A stretch of DNA of 64,000 nt, from assembly GCA_043777315.1 (NCBI GenBank), contig JAYVPW010000061.1, positions 9,582-73,581 on the forward strand, given 5' to 3'. Positions within the stretch are counted from its first letter, which is position 1; each line of letters starts with the position of its first letter. Below are positions 32,213 through 42,153 of the stretch, piece by piece. Below the pieces are notes generated by a model. That model made no database searches and was not told the DNA's origin. It saw only the letters and a list, made by a program, of their open reading frames with translations. A program made the position numbers and the translations under genes. The DNA is from CAIURC01 sp043777315 (GTDB lineage Bacteria; Verrucomicrobiota; Verrucomicrobiia; Chthoniobacterales; Chthoniobacteraceae).

Positions 32213-35200
32213 TTATTTCACGTCGTGCCCGGCTGGGCTCAGTGCTTCCTTGCGCAGGTTGAGCAGGCGCTCGCGGACCACTTCGTCGTAACCGGAGCGG
32301 TGCATCGTCGCCAGCGCCTTTTCTGCGGCCTCGGCGGCGGCGGGGTGTTCGCCCGCTTTGTCGGCGAACTCGCTGAGCAGCCACTGCGAACGCCAGTCCT
32401 CCGGGTCGAGCTGGACCGCCCGGCGCGCGGCGGCGAGCGCCGCTTCCGGTTGTCGGCGCTCGTCGGCGAGAAGAGCGTGCGCGCGTCGGAGCGAGGGCTC
32501 ACGCGGGCCGAGCGGCGCGGCTTGTTCGAGCAGAAATTCGAGATCCTCGGGAGGCCGCGCGTTGAATGAAGTTGCCTTCATGAAAAGCAGTTCGACGTAG
32601 CGCCCCCATGCGCGCGGATCATGCGGCTCCATCCTGGCCAGCGCCGCGAGCGCACGGTCGGAATCGATTTCGGTCACGAGCGTGGCGTAATCCGCAAAGC
32701 CCATCTGCGACGAGGGCGAGATGGAGCGCTCCGCGTGGCTTGCGTAAAACCACCGCGCGGTGCGCGAGAAAAGGTCATCGCCGGAAATCGATGCGAGCTT
32801 CGTGGCGACGACGGCGCATTCCGCGGCGCCGATGCGGTGGAGCATTCCCTGCACATCGAGCCGTTGCGCGGCGACTGCTTCGGCCCATTCGGCGAGCCAC
32901 GCGGGCGGCGGCGTATTGGGCGCGGGGACATCCCACGCGAGCGCCATCCCGGCACCACCGCCCAGTAGTCGGGTCCCGTCGCGGGTCCAGCGGATGTAGT
33001 AAGCGACTGGATCGCGGTAATTCCGACCGCGTGCATAAAGCGGGAGCCGGTCGGAGATGGGCCGCCCCGTCTGGCGGTCCCACAGCCGCACGCTGCCGTC
33101 GTGCGAAGTGGTCGCGAGCCGCTGATTGTCGGGGCAAAATTTCACCTCGAAGACCGGCTGCTCGTGCACGAGCGGCTCCGCGATTTCGCGACCTTCCGGG
33201 ATCGACCAGAGGCGCACGCTTTCATCGGAAGACGAAGTCGCGAGCGCGCGATCATCGGGGCTGAAATCCATCGACGTCACCGCGGTGCGATGTTGCATCC
33301 ACGGGGTGACCGGCTGGCCATCCGCGATCCGCCAGACGCGCACCCGGCCGTCGATCGAGCCGGCGGCGAACATCGTTCCGCTCGCGTTGAGCGCGAGCGT
33401 CTGCACCGGCGCGCTGTATTCCGCATCGGGCGCCGACGGCTGGCCGGTGGACGTGTCGAAGATGCTCGCGACGTAACGCTTTCCCTCGATCAGCACGGCG
33501 CGCGCGCCGTCGGGTGTGAGGGCGCAGGTGGTGAGGCATTCACCGATGGGCGGGACGCGCTGCGCCCCTTTTTTGAAGTCCCAGATTTGCGCGTGGCCAC
33601 CCGCGGATTCCATGACGAACAGCGAGTCGCCGGCGCGTGGGAAAAACAGTCCGCCGAGCCACGCGTGCGTCGGCAGAGCGGGGCGTGCGCTTTTGCCGGT
33701 GCGCGCGTCCCAGACGCGGATTTGCTGATCCTTTGTGCCGCCGGTCAGGAGCTGATCGCCGGCAGGGTTGAAGGTGAGACACCACGAGGTCTCGCCGTGA
33801 TCGACCGTGCCGACGCGACGCCCCGTTTTGAAATCCCAAATGGTCGCGCCATGATTGTCCGAGACAGCGAGCAGCGACTCGTCTGCATTCAGCACGAAGG
33901 GCGGGAAAAAAACATCGAGCCCGAAGAGCATCGGATGCGCTTCGGACGCCGCGACCTCCCACAGCGTGACCGCGCCCGCCGCGTCTCCGATGGCCACGCG
34001 CGTGCCGTCGCGATTCAAGCTGGCGCACTCCACGCCTGCGCCGGGGCGGATGCCGGCGCAGACCGGAATGCCGGTCGCGACATCGCGCACGCGCACCGCC
34101 TGCTCCGTGCGCGAGAGCAGCCGCGCGCTGTTCGCGCTGTAGCGCACGCCGCCGATCATGGAGCCCTGCGGCCACGCGCTTCCGCGCTCCTCGCCGTGGT
34201 CGGCGGAGAAAAAGCGAACGGTGCGGCTGAGCGTCGCGACCGCGAATGTTTGTCCGGCGGGGTTCAGGTCGAATCCGGCGATCTTTTCGTGAGCGTCGAT
34301 CGTCCACGGCAGGCGCTCGCCTTTCTCGAAATCGAATCCACCCACGAACGAAAAGCCCTTGTAGAAAAGCCGCGAGCCGTCGCGCGAGAAGGTGAGCGAG
34401 CTGGCGACGCCGTCGGTCGCGAGCGTCCGCTCGATCCGCTGCGATTCGATGTTCCAGACGACGAGCTCGTGCTGGTCGGTGCTGACCGCGAGGCGCTTGC
34501 CGTCGGGGTGAAGGGCGAGGCCTTCAATGCGTGCATCGGTTTTTAGCTCCGCCACCGGTTGCCCGGTTTCCACGTTCCAGACTTTTACGTCCGGGCTGCG
34601 TGTGACGGTCACGATCCGCGCGCCGTCCCCGAGGAATTGTGCGTCGGCGAAATCGCGATGCGGGAGGCGGCCCGGATGCACGAGCGGCGGAGTGATCGCT
34701 TTGAGTGTCCGTGTTTCAAAAACCTGCGAATCCTGGCCAATCGCCACGAAACGGCTCCCGTCGCCGGTGAAACGGATGCCTCGCAGGTCCTCGTCGTGTG
34801 CGACCGCGACCGGCGGGGCGAGCGACAGTTCGGTCGTTGTGTCCCACGCGTGGATGCGATCCTTCGTCACGCTGATCAGCGTCTTGCCATCCGGCGACCA
34901 TTCGGCGGCGAAGACGGAGCTACCGTGTTCCAGCGGCTTCATCAGCGGACGCGCGAAACTGCGGTCGCGCAGCGCGGAGACGAGGCGCGCGGCGGTGAGT
35001 CGATCGCCGGGCTGGCGGCGCAGCACCGCGGCGAGATACGCGAGCCCGCCGGGCGCATCGTCTTCCTCGAAAAGTCGCTCCGCGTGCTGGAGCTGCATGC
35101 GCGTGAGCATCTCGTCAGATTTCGCGTGCGCGGCGGTTTCCGCCTGTGTGCTGCGTTCCGCGCGTGCGCGGCTCTCATGCGCCGCGCGGGCTTGGTGAAA

Positions 35201-36915
35201 AGCGAACGCCGCAAGCGCCCCGACGAGCGCGACGACGACGAGAGCCGCCCCCGCCGCGCGCAGGATTCCCCGGCGAAAGGCGCGCTTCTCGAGCCCGGCC
35301 AGCCGCGCCGCCTCCACCTCGCGCGCCGCCCCGCGCAGTGGCAACGCGCGCAGATTCACTGCCAGCGCGGCGGGTCCGGCGAAACGTTTCTGCGGATCGC
35401 CGGCGACGCATTTTTGGATGTCCTCCCGCAGCAGCGGGTCGGTGATTTCCTCCGCCCAGTCCGAGGTCAGCGGTTGCGCGAGATCGCCGCGGATCAACTG
35501 CCAGAGCACGACGCCGAGCGAATAGATGTCGCTGCGCGTCGTCGCGGGATGCCCGGCCACGAGCTCGGGCGCGAGATACATTTGCGTGCCGGTCGCGGAG
35601 CCGGAGATCATCGTTTGCGTGAAGCCGAGGCGGGTCACGCCGGCGAGCGCTTCCTCGCTCACCACCTGGCCGATGCCGAAGTCGGTGAGCTTCGCGCGCG
35701 GCTCCGCGCTGTCGTCGGTGAGCAAAATATTCGACGGCTTCACGTCGCGATGAATCACGCCCGCGTCGTGCGCCGCTGGCAGCGCGTCCGCGATTTGCGC
35801 GACGATTTCCAACCGCGCGGCGAGCGGCACCTCGGCCAACGGGCGCGCGGCGGACCACTCCGCGAGGTTCGGCCCCGCGACGTAATCCATCACGAGGTAA
35901 AACGGTGGCTCGTCGAAAAACACGTCGTGGATCGCGACGATGCCGGGATGTTCGCCGACGCGCTCGCGCAGGATGCGAAAGAGCGTGACCTCGCGTTTCA
36001 GCGAGCGAACGCGGTCGGCTTTGAAGCAAAACTTGAAAACGCGCTGCTGCTTGAGCTGCTCGTGCCGCGCGAGCCAGACCTCGCCGAAGCCGCCTTCGCC
36101 GAGCGCGCGCTCCAGCACCCAGCGCGTCGCCGGCACGACCGCGCCCACCGCGGGACGCCAGCCGAGCACCGGCTCCTCGTCCGACGCGATAAAGCGATGC
36201 GCCTTTTTCGAATCGCCCGGCGGCGCGAGCGCGGCGCGTCCCGACTCGCCGACTTCGCAGACCTCGACCGGCTCCTCGACGCCTTTCATTTCGTAGCGCC
36301 CGTGATTGAGCCACGTCAGCTCGCCTAGCCCGTTGAGCTCCTGCCCGCGCAGCACCTGCCGCGCGTTGTCGAATGCAAAGCGCGAGAGCAAAATCTGGTC
36401 GCCATCGCCGAGCGACATCACCCGCGCGGCGGTGTCGATTTGGATGCCGAAAAGATCGCGATGCGGCTCGACGCGCTCGCTAATGAAGATCTCGCCGACG
36501 TGAATGCCGATGCGGTCGGAGATTGGGCGTTCGCACTTGGCCGCGAGTTCGCGCGTGGCCTTCTGCGCGAGCAGCGCGAAGTGCGCGGCATCGCTGGGCC
36601 GCGTGAAGACGATGAAAAACGAGTCGCCTGCGGTGCTGATTTCCTCCGCTTCGGGAAACTGCGCGAGGGTCTCGCGGAGCAGCGCGTGATGCTGCCCGAT
36701 CAACTCGATGGCCGCTTGATCGCCGCTTGATCGCCGAGGATTTGCTTCAGCTTCGTCGAGCCGACGAGGTCGGTGAAAAGCATCGTGAGCAGCGCGATGC
36801 GATGCTTGCGCCGGAAGGCATCGACGCGCTCGCGGTCCGGCGAAACATTCGACACCGGACTCGTGCTCTTCACATCGGACAGCTCCGGACCCTGAGCTGG
36901 CTGCAGTGTGCTCAC
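32213..36915 (-). CDS. Cyclase-kinase-WD40 protein, frameshifted by an 11-bp tandem duplication
   Basis: About 1,560 residues if read across the shift. The N-terminus (GTG at 36915) begins MSTLQPAQGPELSDVK and enters a class III cyclase-like domain at LLTMLFTDLVGSTKLK. After AGDQAAI-type sequence a duplicated 11-mer (36711-36732) breaks the frame; the main frame resumes at IGQHHALLRETL and runs to 32213. Next come a Hanks kinase with glycine loop LGEGGFGEV, HRDVKPSN and DFGIG (all intact), one membrane helix (LVVVALVGALAAFAF), many WD40-like blades (SPDGKTLISVTKDRIHAWD) and a TPR-like end. Kinase-WD40 proteins phosphorylate Thr/Ser targets. Six bases separate it from the lipoprotein gene upstream. 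Confidence 0.8.
36711..36732. repeat. Exact 11-bp tandem duplication within the cyclase-kinase gene
   Basis: GCCGCTTGATC is repeated twice without a spacer (36711-36721 and 36722-36732), followed by GCC. Removing one copy restores reading from GDQAA directly into I-E-L-I-G-Q, the expected cyclase-domain sequence. Eleven bases is not a multiple of three, so the duplication causes the frame break. Exact tandem duplications arise by replication slippage. Confidence 0.9.
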
Positions 36916-36921
36916 GTTATG

Positions 36922-37446
36922 CTACGAGCCGCTGCCGACATACTCCGCCGCGTAGGTCTCGAACTTCGCCGTCGAGCCGACCGCGGGAGTGCTTTCGACG
37001 TCGTAAACATTATTGCCGACGACCGACTGCGATTGCGTGTCCCAGATCATCACGGACTTCTGCGCCTTCGGCGAAGTGCGCTCGTCTTTCACGGTGTCCA
37101 CCGCGATGTAGCGCACGCGTTTCTTTTTCAAGGTCGCCTTTTTCTCGACCGAAAGGCGGCCGTAATAAACTCGCGCGCGCTGCTCCGCGAGCTGCCGCTG
37201 CCGCTCGGTCGCCTGATGTTTCGCGATGACGTAAGTCGTCGCTGCGACGATCGCGCCGACCGCCGCGCCGGTCGCCAGCGAGCCCGCCGTGTTCATCCCC
37301 GCAGCGCGGGCGATCGTTCCCGCAGCGATGGCGCTCGCGCCGCCGAAGACCGCGGCGTTTTCGCCCGGAGTGAGGTTCTCGCAACCCGCGACGCCGAGGG
37401 TGATCGTCGCGAGCAAAACCGTGGATTTGATGGTGCCGGATTTCAT
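36922..37446 (-). CDS. Putative lipoprotein with a glycine-zipper-like segment
   Basis: A 174-residue protein with a lipoprotein signal: MKSGTIKSTVLLATITLGVAGC, cysteine at residue 22. After the Cys comes AAVFGGASAIAAGTIARAAG and TGAAVGAIVAATTYVIA, a glycine/alanine-rich membrane-like pair, then a polar C-terminal domain (VRYIAVDTVKDERTSPKAQKSVMIWDTQ). Such proteins sit in the outer membrane or periplasm, and some act as secretion or stress lipoproteins. It follows the Sel1-kinase gene by 84 bp and precedes the cyclase-kinase gene by six, so they form one operon. Confidence 0.78.
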   Translation of the reverse strand: MKSGTIKSTVLLATITLGVAGCENLTPGENAAVFGGASAIAAGTIARAAGMNTAGSLATGAAVGAIVAATTYVIAKHQATERQRQLAEQRARVYYGRLSVEKKATLKKKRVRYIAVDTVKDERTSPKAQKSVMIWDTQSQSVVGNNVYDVESTPAVGSTAKFETYAAEYVGSGS

Positions 37447-37530
37447 GGTGAAGCCGGTTTTAAAGACGCCCCCGGGGCGAGGCAAGGCAAAGCCGGGCGC
37501 GCGTCCCGCGGACTCGCGCGCGGTCGCGGA

Positions 37531-40500
37531 CTACTTCGCCGCGGGCACTTCGATGCCGTGCGCGCGGCACCAATCCGCCGCGAGCCGGTTCCCGGCGACC
37601 GCCGCTTTTTTATACCATTCCTGCGCTTTGAGTTGGTTCGCGCCGACGCCCATCCCGCCCTCGAAACAGAGCGCGTAGTAAAACATGCAATTGCCGTCGC
37701 CGATTGCGATGCCCTTCAAGAAAAGCTCCACCGCTTTCTTCGGATCGGCCTTCACTCCGTCGCCTTTCATGTAGAGAACGCCGAGGTCGCCGGTCGCCAC
37801 GGCGTAGCCGCGTTCGTGCGCGCGAGAGAGGAGCTCGAACGCCTTTTTGAAATCCTTCTCCACCCCGAGACCCTGATGGTAGCAGGTGCCGAGGAGGTCC
37901 ATCGCGTAAAGATTCCCGCCGTCCGCGGCCTCGCGCAGATACTCGATCGCGCGCCGTTCGTCGCGCTTCACGCCCTTGCCGCGCAGGTAGCATTCGCCGA
38001 CTAAATACTTCGCGGCGACGTCGCCTTTGTCCGCCGCTTCTCGAAAGCAGAGGAACGCCTTCCCGAGGTCGCGCTCGCGGCCGGCGACGCCATTCGAGAG
38101 CATCAGCCCGAGCTGCCGCGTCGCTGCCACCTGCCCGCGCGCGGAAGCGGCGGAATACCAATTGAACGCGATCTCCGGTTCCGTTTTCCGGACCTCGTCG
38201 GCGAGGAACATCATCGCCGCGAGGATGTCGGCATTGGCCGCCTCCGTGATCAGCTCGCGGAGCGCGGGAAATTCGCGCGCGTTCACCTCGTCCGGGCGTG
38301 TCCGCAGGTTTTCGAGGATCGCGTTGAGATGCACTTTCGCGGTGTCGGTCTCGGGATGTTCGTGCGCGATTTTCAGCCACGCGCGGAGGCACGCGGGCCA
38401 GTCCTCTTTGGCCTCCACCGCGTCCGCTTCGCTGATCGCCATTTTCAGCAAATCCTGCCGCGTGGGCGGGGGCGGTGGAGCCGGTGTGGGCACAGGCACG
38501 GGCACGGGCACCGGCGTGGGAAGTGGCTTGGGCACAGGGATCGGCGGCACCTCGTCGATCTGCTGCGGCGGTTCTTCCGGCGCGGGCGCGACCGCCGCCG
38601 CCACTTCTTTTTTCGGCGGCTGCGCGAAATAATAGATCGCCGCGCCGGCCATCGCGGTCACGAGCACGATCGCGAAAATCGCGACCGGCATCCTGCTCGC
38701 GGGCCGGCCTGGCACCGCCACCGGAGGCGGCGCGACGGGCTCCCGCATCTGCGACCGCGACCCGTGCGAGGACGGCGGCGCGGGCACCCGATTCGCGACT
38801 TCCGCCGGAGTCGTCCGCGAGACGTGGCCCGTGCTCTCGTGGCGCTTCACTTCCAGCACGCCGACGCCCTCCAGCGACCGGTGAAATTCCCGCGCGCTCG
38901 GATACGACCGCGCCGGGTCCAGCGCGCGGCGCAGCACATCGTTCCCCTGCTCCGAAAGCGTCGCCAGCGGCGTGTAACGCAGCGCCCCACCCGAGCCGAA
39001 AGCCAGCGGCGCGACCGTCCCGCCGAGCAGTTCATACGCGATCGTCGCCAGCGCCTGGATGCAGCGCGTCCGCGTGTCCACCCCGCCCGCCGTCCCCTGC
39101 GGCGACGCCCCGGCGGCGATCGTCTGCCGCCCCGCCCACGTCTCCGATGCCGAGAGCTCCCGCGTCAGCCCCAGCGGATTCACCTTCACCGAGAATTCCG
39201 GCCACGACCCCACCGGCTGCCGCAGCCGCTCCTCCTTCGTAAAAACCGACCCGCCGCCGAAATGCACGAACACCTGATGCAGCGCCAGATCGAGCCGCTT
39301 CAGCCCCGCCGTCACCGCGGCATCCACGCCCTCCGCCGCCTGCGCGAGCAGCGCCAGCACTTCCTCCGCGTGCAGTTCGCGCCGCGCCCGCAGCAGCTCC
39401 AGGAGCGAAAAGCCGACCGTCCATTCCATCGCGATGAAGCTCGCCGTCTCCGTCGTCTCCAGCGCGTCCACCCGCAGCAAATTCGCGTGCCGCACCGCCG
39501 CCGTCCTTTCCACCTCGCGCTCCAGTTGGGTGTAAGTCGCCGCGTCCTCGCGCAAATCGCTCCCGAGCAAAAGCAGCCGCACCTCCGTCCCGCCCGTCAG
39601 ATCCCGCGCGTGAAAAACGTGCCCCGTATTCGTCTCCCCGAGATCCTCGATGATCTCGTACCGCCCCGCCACCGTCGCCCCGGCCTCGAATTTCCCCCCC
39701 GCCATCTCCCGCGACGCATCGTCCAGCACCGTCGCGAAATTCTCCTCCCCCGCCACCGCCGCCGCCATCGCACTGCCGCCTCCCGCGATCGCCTCCGCGC
39801 ACTCCTCGATCTCCCGCCGCAGCTCCACCGGCGTCTGCGGGCGCGCCGCCGGATCCTTCTCCAGCATCCTTTGCAAAAGCCCCGCCAGCGGCGCCGGCAG
39901 ATCGCCCAGCCGCTCGAAAGGCGGCGGCTTCGACAAATGCTGACTCATCACCTGCGCCATCGACCCCGCAAAAGGCGTCTGCCCGCAAAGCATGTACCAC
40001 AGCGTCACCCCGAGCGAATAGATGTCCGAGCGCACATCGATCTCCCGCTCCTCCAGTTGCTCCGGACTCGCGAAATGCGGCGTCCCCACAAACCCGCCCG
40101 ACGACAGCGTCGCCGACAGCTCCTCGCTCTCCCCGACCCCCGTCGCCTTCGCCAGCCCGAAGTCGATCACCTTCGTCACCAGCTCATCATCCTCCCGCAC
40201 CAGCATCAGATTCGCCGGCTTCAGATCCCGATGCACCAGCCCGTATTGCAGCCCCGCATTCAACGCGCGCGCCACTTGCGCCGCGATCTGCAACGCCACC
40301 GCCGGCGCCAGCGCACCCTGCCGCTTGATCAGCGCATCCACCGTCTCCCCATCGATGAACTCCATCGCATAAAAATACGCCTCCCCCTCGATCCCCAGAT
40401 GGAAGACCGACGCCACATGCCGATGCCGCAGCTTCGCCGCCGACCGCGCCTCCCGGATGAAGCGCGCCCGCGCCACCTCACTATTCAGATACGCCCCATT

Positions 40501-40644
40501 GATCACCTTCAGCGCCACCGGAATCCGCAGGCTCGTATCGAACGCCTTGTAAGTGATCCCCATCGCCCCGCGCCCCAGCTCGAATGGCGACCCATCCTCC
40601 CGCGTCAGCACTTCATAGTGGTCGAAAATGAGAGTCTCAGGCAT
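37531..40644 (-). CDS. Ser/Thr kinase with a second, degenerate kinase domain and Sel1 repeats
   Basis: A 1,037-residue transmembrane kinase. The first kinase domain (about residues 22-290) is intact: GRGAMG loop, VALKVI with Lys46, HRDLKPAN at 138-145 and DFGLA at 161-165. A second kinase-like domain (about 328-590) starts YEIIEDLGETNTGHVFHARDL but lacks the HRD and DFG motifs, so it is a pseudokinase. Then come one membrane helix (about 652-673), a Pro/Val linker (about 690-735) and Sel1/TPR-like repeats (GECYLRGKGVKRDERRAIEYL, LGVLYMKGDGVKADPKKAVEL) in the periplasm. The start is MPETLIFDHY at 40644. It heads a minus-strand operon with the lipoprotein and cyclase-kinase. Confidence 0.92.
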   Translation of the reverse strand: MPETLIFDHYEVLTREDGSPFELGRGAMGITYKAFDTSLRIPVALKVINGAYLNSEVARARFIREARSAAKLRHRHVASVFHLGIEGEAYFYAMEFIDGETVDALIKRQGALAPAVALQIAAQVARALNAGLQYGLVHRDLKPANLMLVREDDELVTKVIDFGLAKATGVGESEELSATLSSGGFVGTPHFASPEQLEEREIDVRSDIYSLGVTLWYMLCGQTPFAGSMAQVMSQHLSKPPPFERLGDLPAPLAGLLQRMLEKDPAARPQTPVELRREIEECAEAIAGGGSAMAAAVAGEENFATVLDDASREMAGGKFEAGATVAGRYEIIEDLGETNTGHVFHARDLTGGTEVRLLLLGSDLREDAATYTQLEREVERTAAVRHANLLRVDALETTETASFIAMEWTVGFSLLELLRARRELHAEEVLALLAQAAEGVDAAVTAGLKRLDLALHQVFVHFGGGSVFTKEERLRQPVGSWPEFSVKVNPLGLTRELSASETWAGRQTIAAGASPQGTAGGVDTRTRCIQALATIAYELLGGTVAPLAFGSGGALRYTPLATLSEQGNDVLRRALDPARSYPSAREFHRSLEGVGVLEVKRHESTGHVSRTTPAEVANRVPAPPSSHGSRSQMREPVAPPPVAVPGRPASRMPVAIFAIVLVTAMAGAAIYYFAQPPKKEVAAAVAPAPEEPPQQIDEVPPIPVPKPLPTPVPVPVPVPTPAPPPPPTRQDLLKMAISEADAVEAKEDWPACLRAWLKIAHEHPETDTAKVHLNAILENLRTRPDEVNAREFPALRELITEAANADILAAMMFLADEVRKTEPEIAFNWYSAASARGQVAATRQLGLMLSNGVAGRERDLGKAFLCFREAADKGDVAAKYLVGECYLRGKGVKRDERRAIEYLREAADGGNLYAMDLLGTCYHQGLGVEKDFKKAFELLSRAHERGYAVATGDLGVLYMKGDGVKADPKKAVELFLKGIAIGDGNCMFYYALCFEGGMGVGANQLKAQEWYKKAAVAGNRLAADWCRAHGIEVPAAK

Positions 40645-41178
40645 CGCGCAAGCCCCCCGACCTTGCCCGCCCGCCTCATCCCCCGCAACCCGCAAACGCC
40701 CGTCGCTACCCACCCGCCGGCTCGCACATCGGCCGCGTCGTCGCCGCGGGCAGTGCGCTCCCGGCCGTTTGCAAATCGACGATTTCCTCCCGCACCAGCT
40801 CTCAGAGCATGTGATACGTCTGCTCCTCCTCCGCGCCGTCGCAGACGCCGCGGGGCCTTGCGCACCGCCTCCCCGAGCTCCCGTCCGCTGCGCGCAAACT
40901 GCCCACCGCCCCAACCCACGCCCGGACACCGCAAACCGCACCAGATCGGGGAAAGTTTCTCAGTCAGCAGCGTGTGTTGCTGCGTCGTGGGTGCGATCGG
41001 GGCGGATGATTCGCCCGGCAGCGAGCGCGGGCCCTCCTGCGCCGAGAGTCGCGAGGGCGTCTGGAGGGGTGGTTAAAAATGGAGGTGTTTGAGATCGCAG
41101 GAATAGGGGACGGGGCGCGGCGCGCGAGTTTGTTTGCCTTCCGGGCGACGCTCTTGTGCGATGCGCGCTCGAGAAATC
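40645..41178. other. 534-bp gap with one possible decayed minus-strand ORF
   Basis: No confident gene was found here. On the minus strand one frame reads CDGAEEEQTYHML, then an in-frame TGA (40802-40804), then ELVREEIVDLQTAG and on to PMCEPAGG and a TAG at 40706-40708. This has protein-like composition and could be the end of a small broken gene. The rest is GC-rich with no clear motif. The gap separates the divergent Sel1-kinase and FHA-cyclase genes and must contain their promoters, but no clear -35/-10 pair was seen. Confidence 0.4.
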
Positions 41179-42147
41179 ATGGGTGCGAAACTTTTAATCC
41201 AGCCGGCGCGGGCGGCGGCGTTCGAGGTGCCGATCGGGAATACGGCGACGATCGGGCGGACGCGGGAGAATACGGTCTGCTTGAGCATGAGCCCGCTGGT
41301 GTCGCGGCAGCACGCGATCATCCGGTGCTACAATGGGTATCAATTCCAGATCATCGATCTCGGGAGCCGCAATGGGACTTATGTGAATGAGCAGCGGGTG
41401 GTGATGCCGGTGACGCTGGTCGATGGGGCGCGCATTCGGATCGCGGAGAACACGATTATTTTCGCCGAAGAGCTGGACGAGCAGGACGGGGAGCATCTCG
41501 AGCTGACCGTGGCGGGGACGACGCTGGAGAGCCGGCCGGTGGAGGCGCGGCCGGTGGCGATGCTGGTGTGCGATATCCGCGGCTTTAGCACGATGTCGGA
41601 GCTGGTGCCGAGCGGGGAACTGGCGCAGGTGCTGGGGGTGTGGTTCCGCGAGACGGGGAATGTGGTGGCGAAGAGCGGGGGGACGATCGACAAATTCATC
41701 GGCGATGCGGTGCTGGCGTACTGGGGCGGGGCGCACGATGGGCCGGCGGATTGCGGGGCGGCGTGGGAGGTGTCGCAGAAGCTGCTGGCGCTCGCGGCGG
41801 CGCGGGGCTGGCCAAATGGCGACCCTTTCCGCGTGGCGGTGGCGCTGCACTACGGGCGGGTGACGTGCAGCAATGTGGGGGTCGCGGCGGAGCGCGATGC
41901 GACGATCATCGGCGATGCGGTGAATACGGTCTTCCGGCTGGAGGGGATGGCGAAGGAGCTCGCGCAACAGCTCGTGCTGTCGGGGGAGTTCGCGGGGCAT
42001 CTGCCGGAGCCGCGGGGGTGGCAGGATTTCGGCGAGCGCGCGCTGAAAGGGAAGCAGCAGCTCGTGCGGGTCTTCGGAATGGCGGAGCTGCCAGCGGGCT
42101 CGACGGCGAACGGCAGCGGCGATTGCAGCGGCCTCGGGACGGTCTGA
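41179..42147 (+). CDS. FHA domain-adenylate/guanylate cyclase
   Basis: About 322 residues. The first ~95 form an FHA domain that binds phosphothreonine: ATIGRTRENTVCL, LVSRQHAIIRC and DLGSRNGTYVNEQRV. Residues about 128-300 form a class III cyclase with both metal-binding Asp residues (LVCDIRGFSTMSELV and KFIGDAVLAYWGG) and the AVNTVFRLEGMAKE transition-state block, so it should be active. It would make cAMP or cGMP in response to a phosphorylated partner. The ATG at 41179 is preferred, with 41161 as an alternative. It is divergent from the kinase operon and convergent with the FHA-ABC gene. Confidence 0.92.
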   Translation: MGAKLLIQPARAAAFEVPIGNTATIGRTRENTVCLSMSPLVSRQHAIIRCYNGYQFQIIDLGSRNGTYVNEQRVVMPVTLVDGARIRIAENTIIFAEELDEQDGEHLELTVAGTTLESRPVEARPVAMLVCDIRGFSTMSELVPSGELAQVLGVWFRETGNVVAKSGGTIDKFIGDAVLAYWGGAHDGPADCGAAWEVSQKLLALAAARGWPNGDPFRVAVALHYGRVTCSNVGVAAERDATIIGDAVNTVFRLEGMAKELAQQLVLSGEFAGHLPEPRGWQDFGERALKGKQQLVRVFGMAELPAGSTANGSGDCSGLGTV

Positions 42148-42153
42148 GCGGCG

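Noticed and set aside
38460..38530. Short tandem GGCACG/GGCACC repeats
   Set aside because: They encode the Pro/Val/Thr-rich linker after the membrane helix of the Sel1-kinase protein and have no separate role.
38329..41076. A long plus-strand open frame of about 915 codons opposite the Sel1-kinase gene
   Set aside because: Its translation is Arg/Pro/His-rich low-complexity sequence, as expected antisense to a GC-rich gene. The minus-strand kinase has clear motifs.
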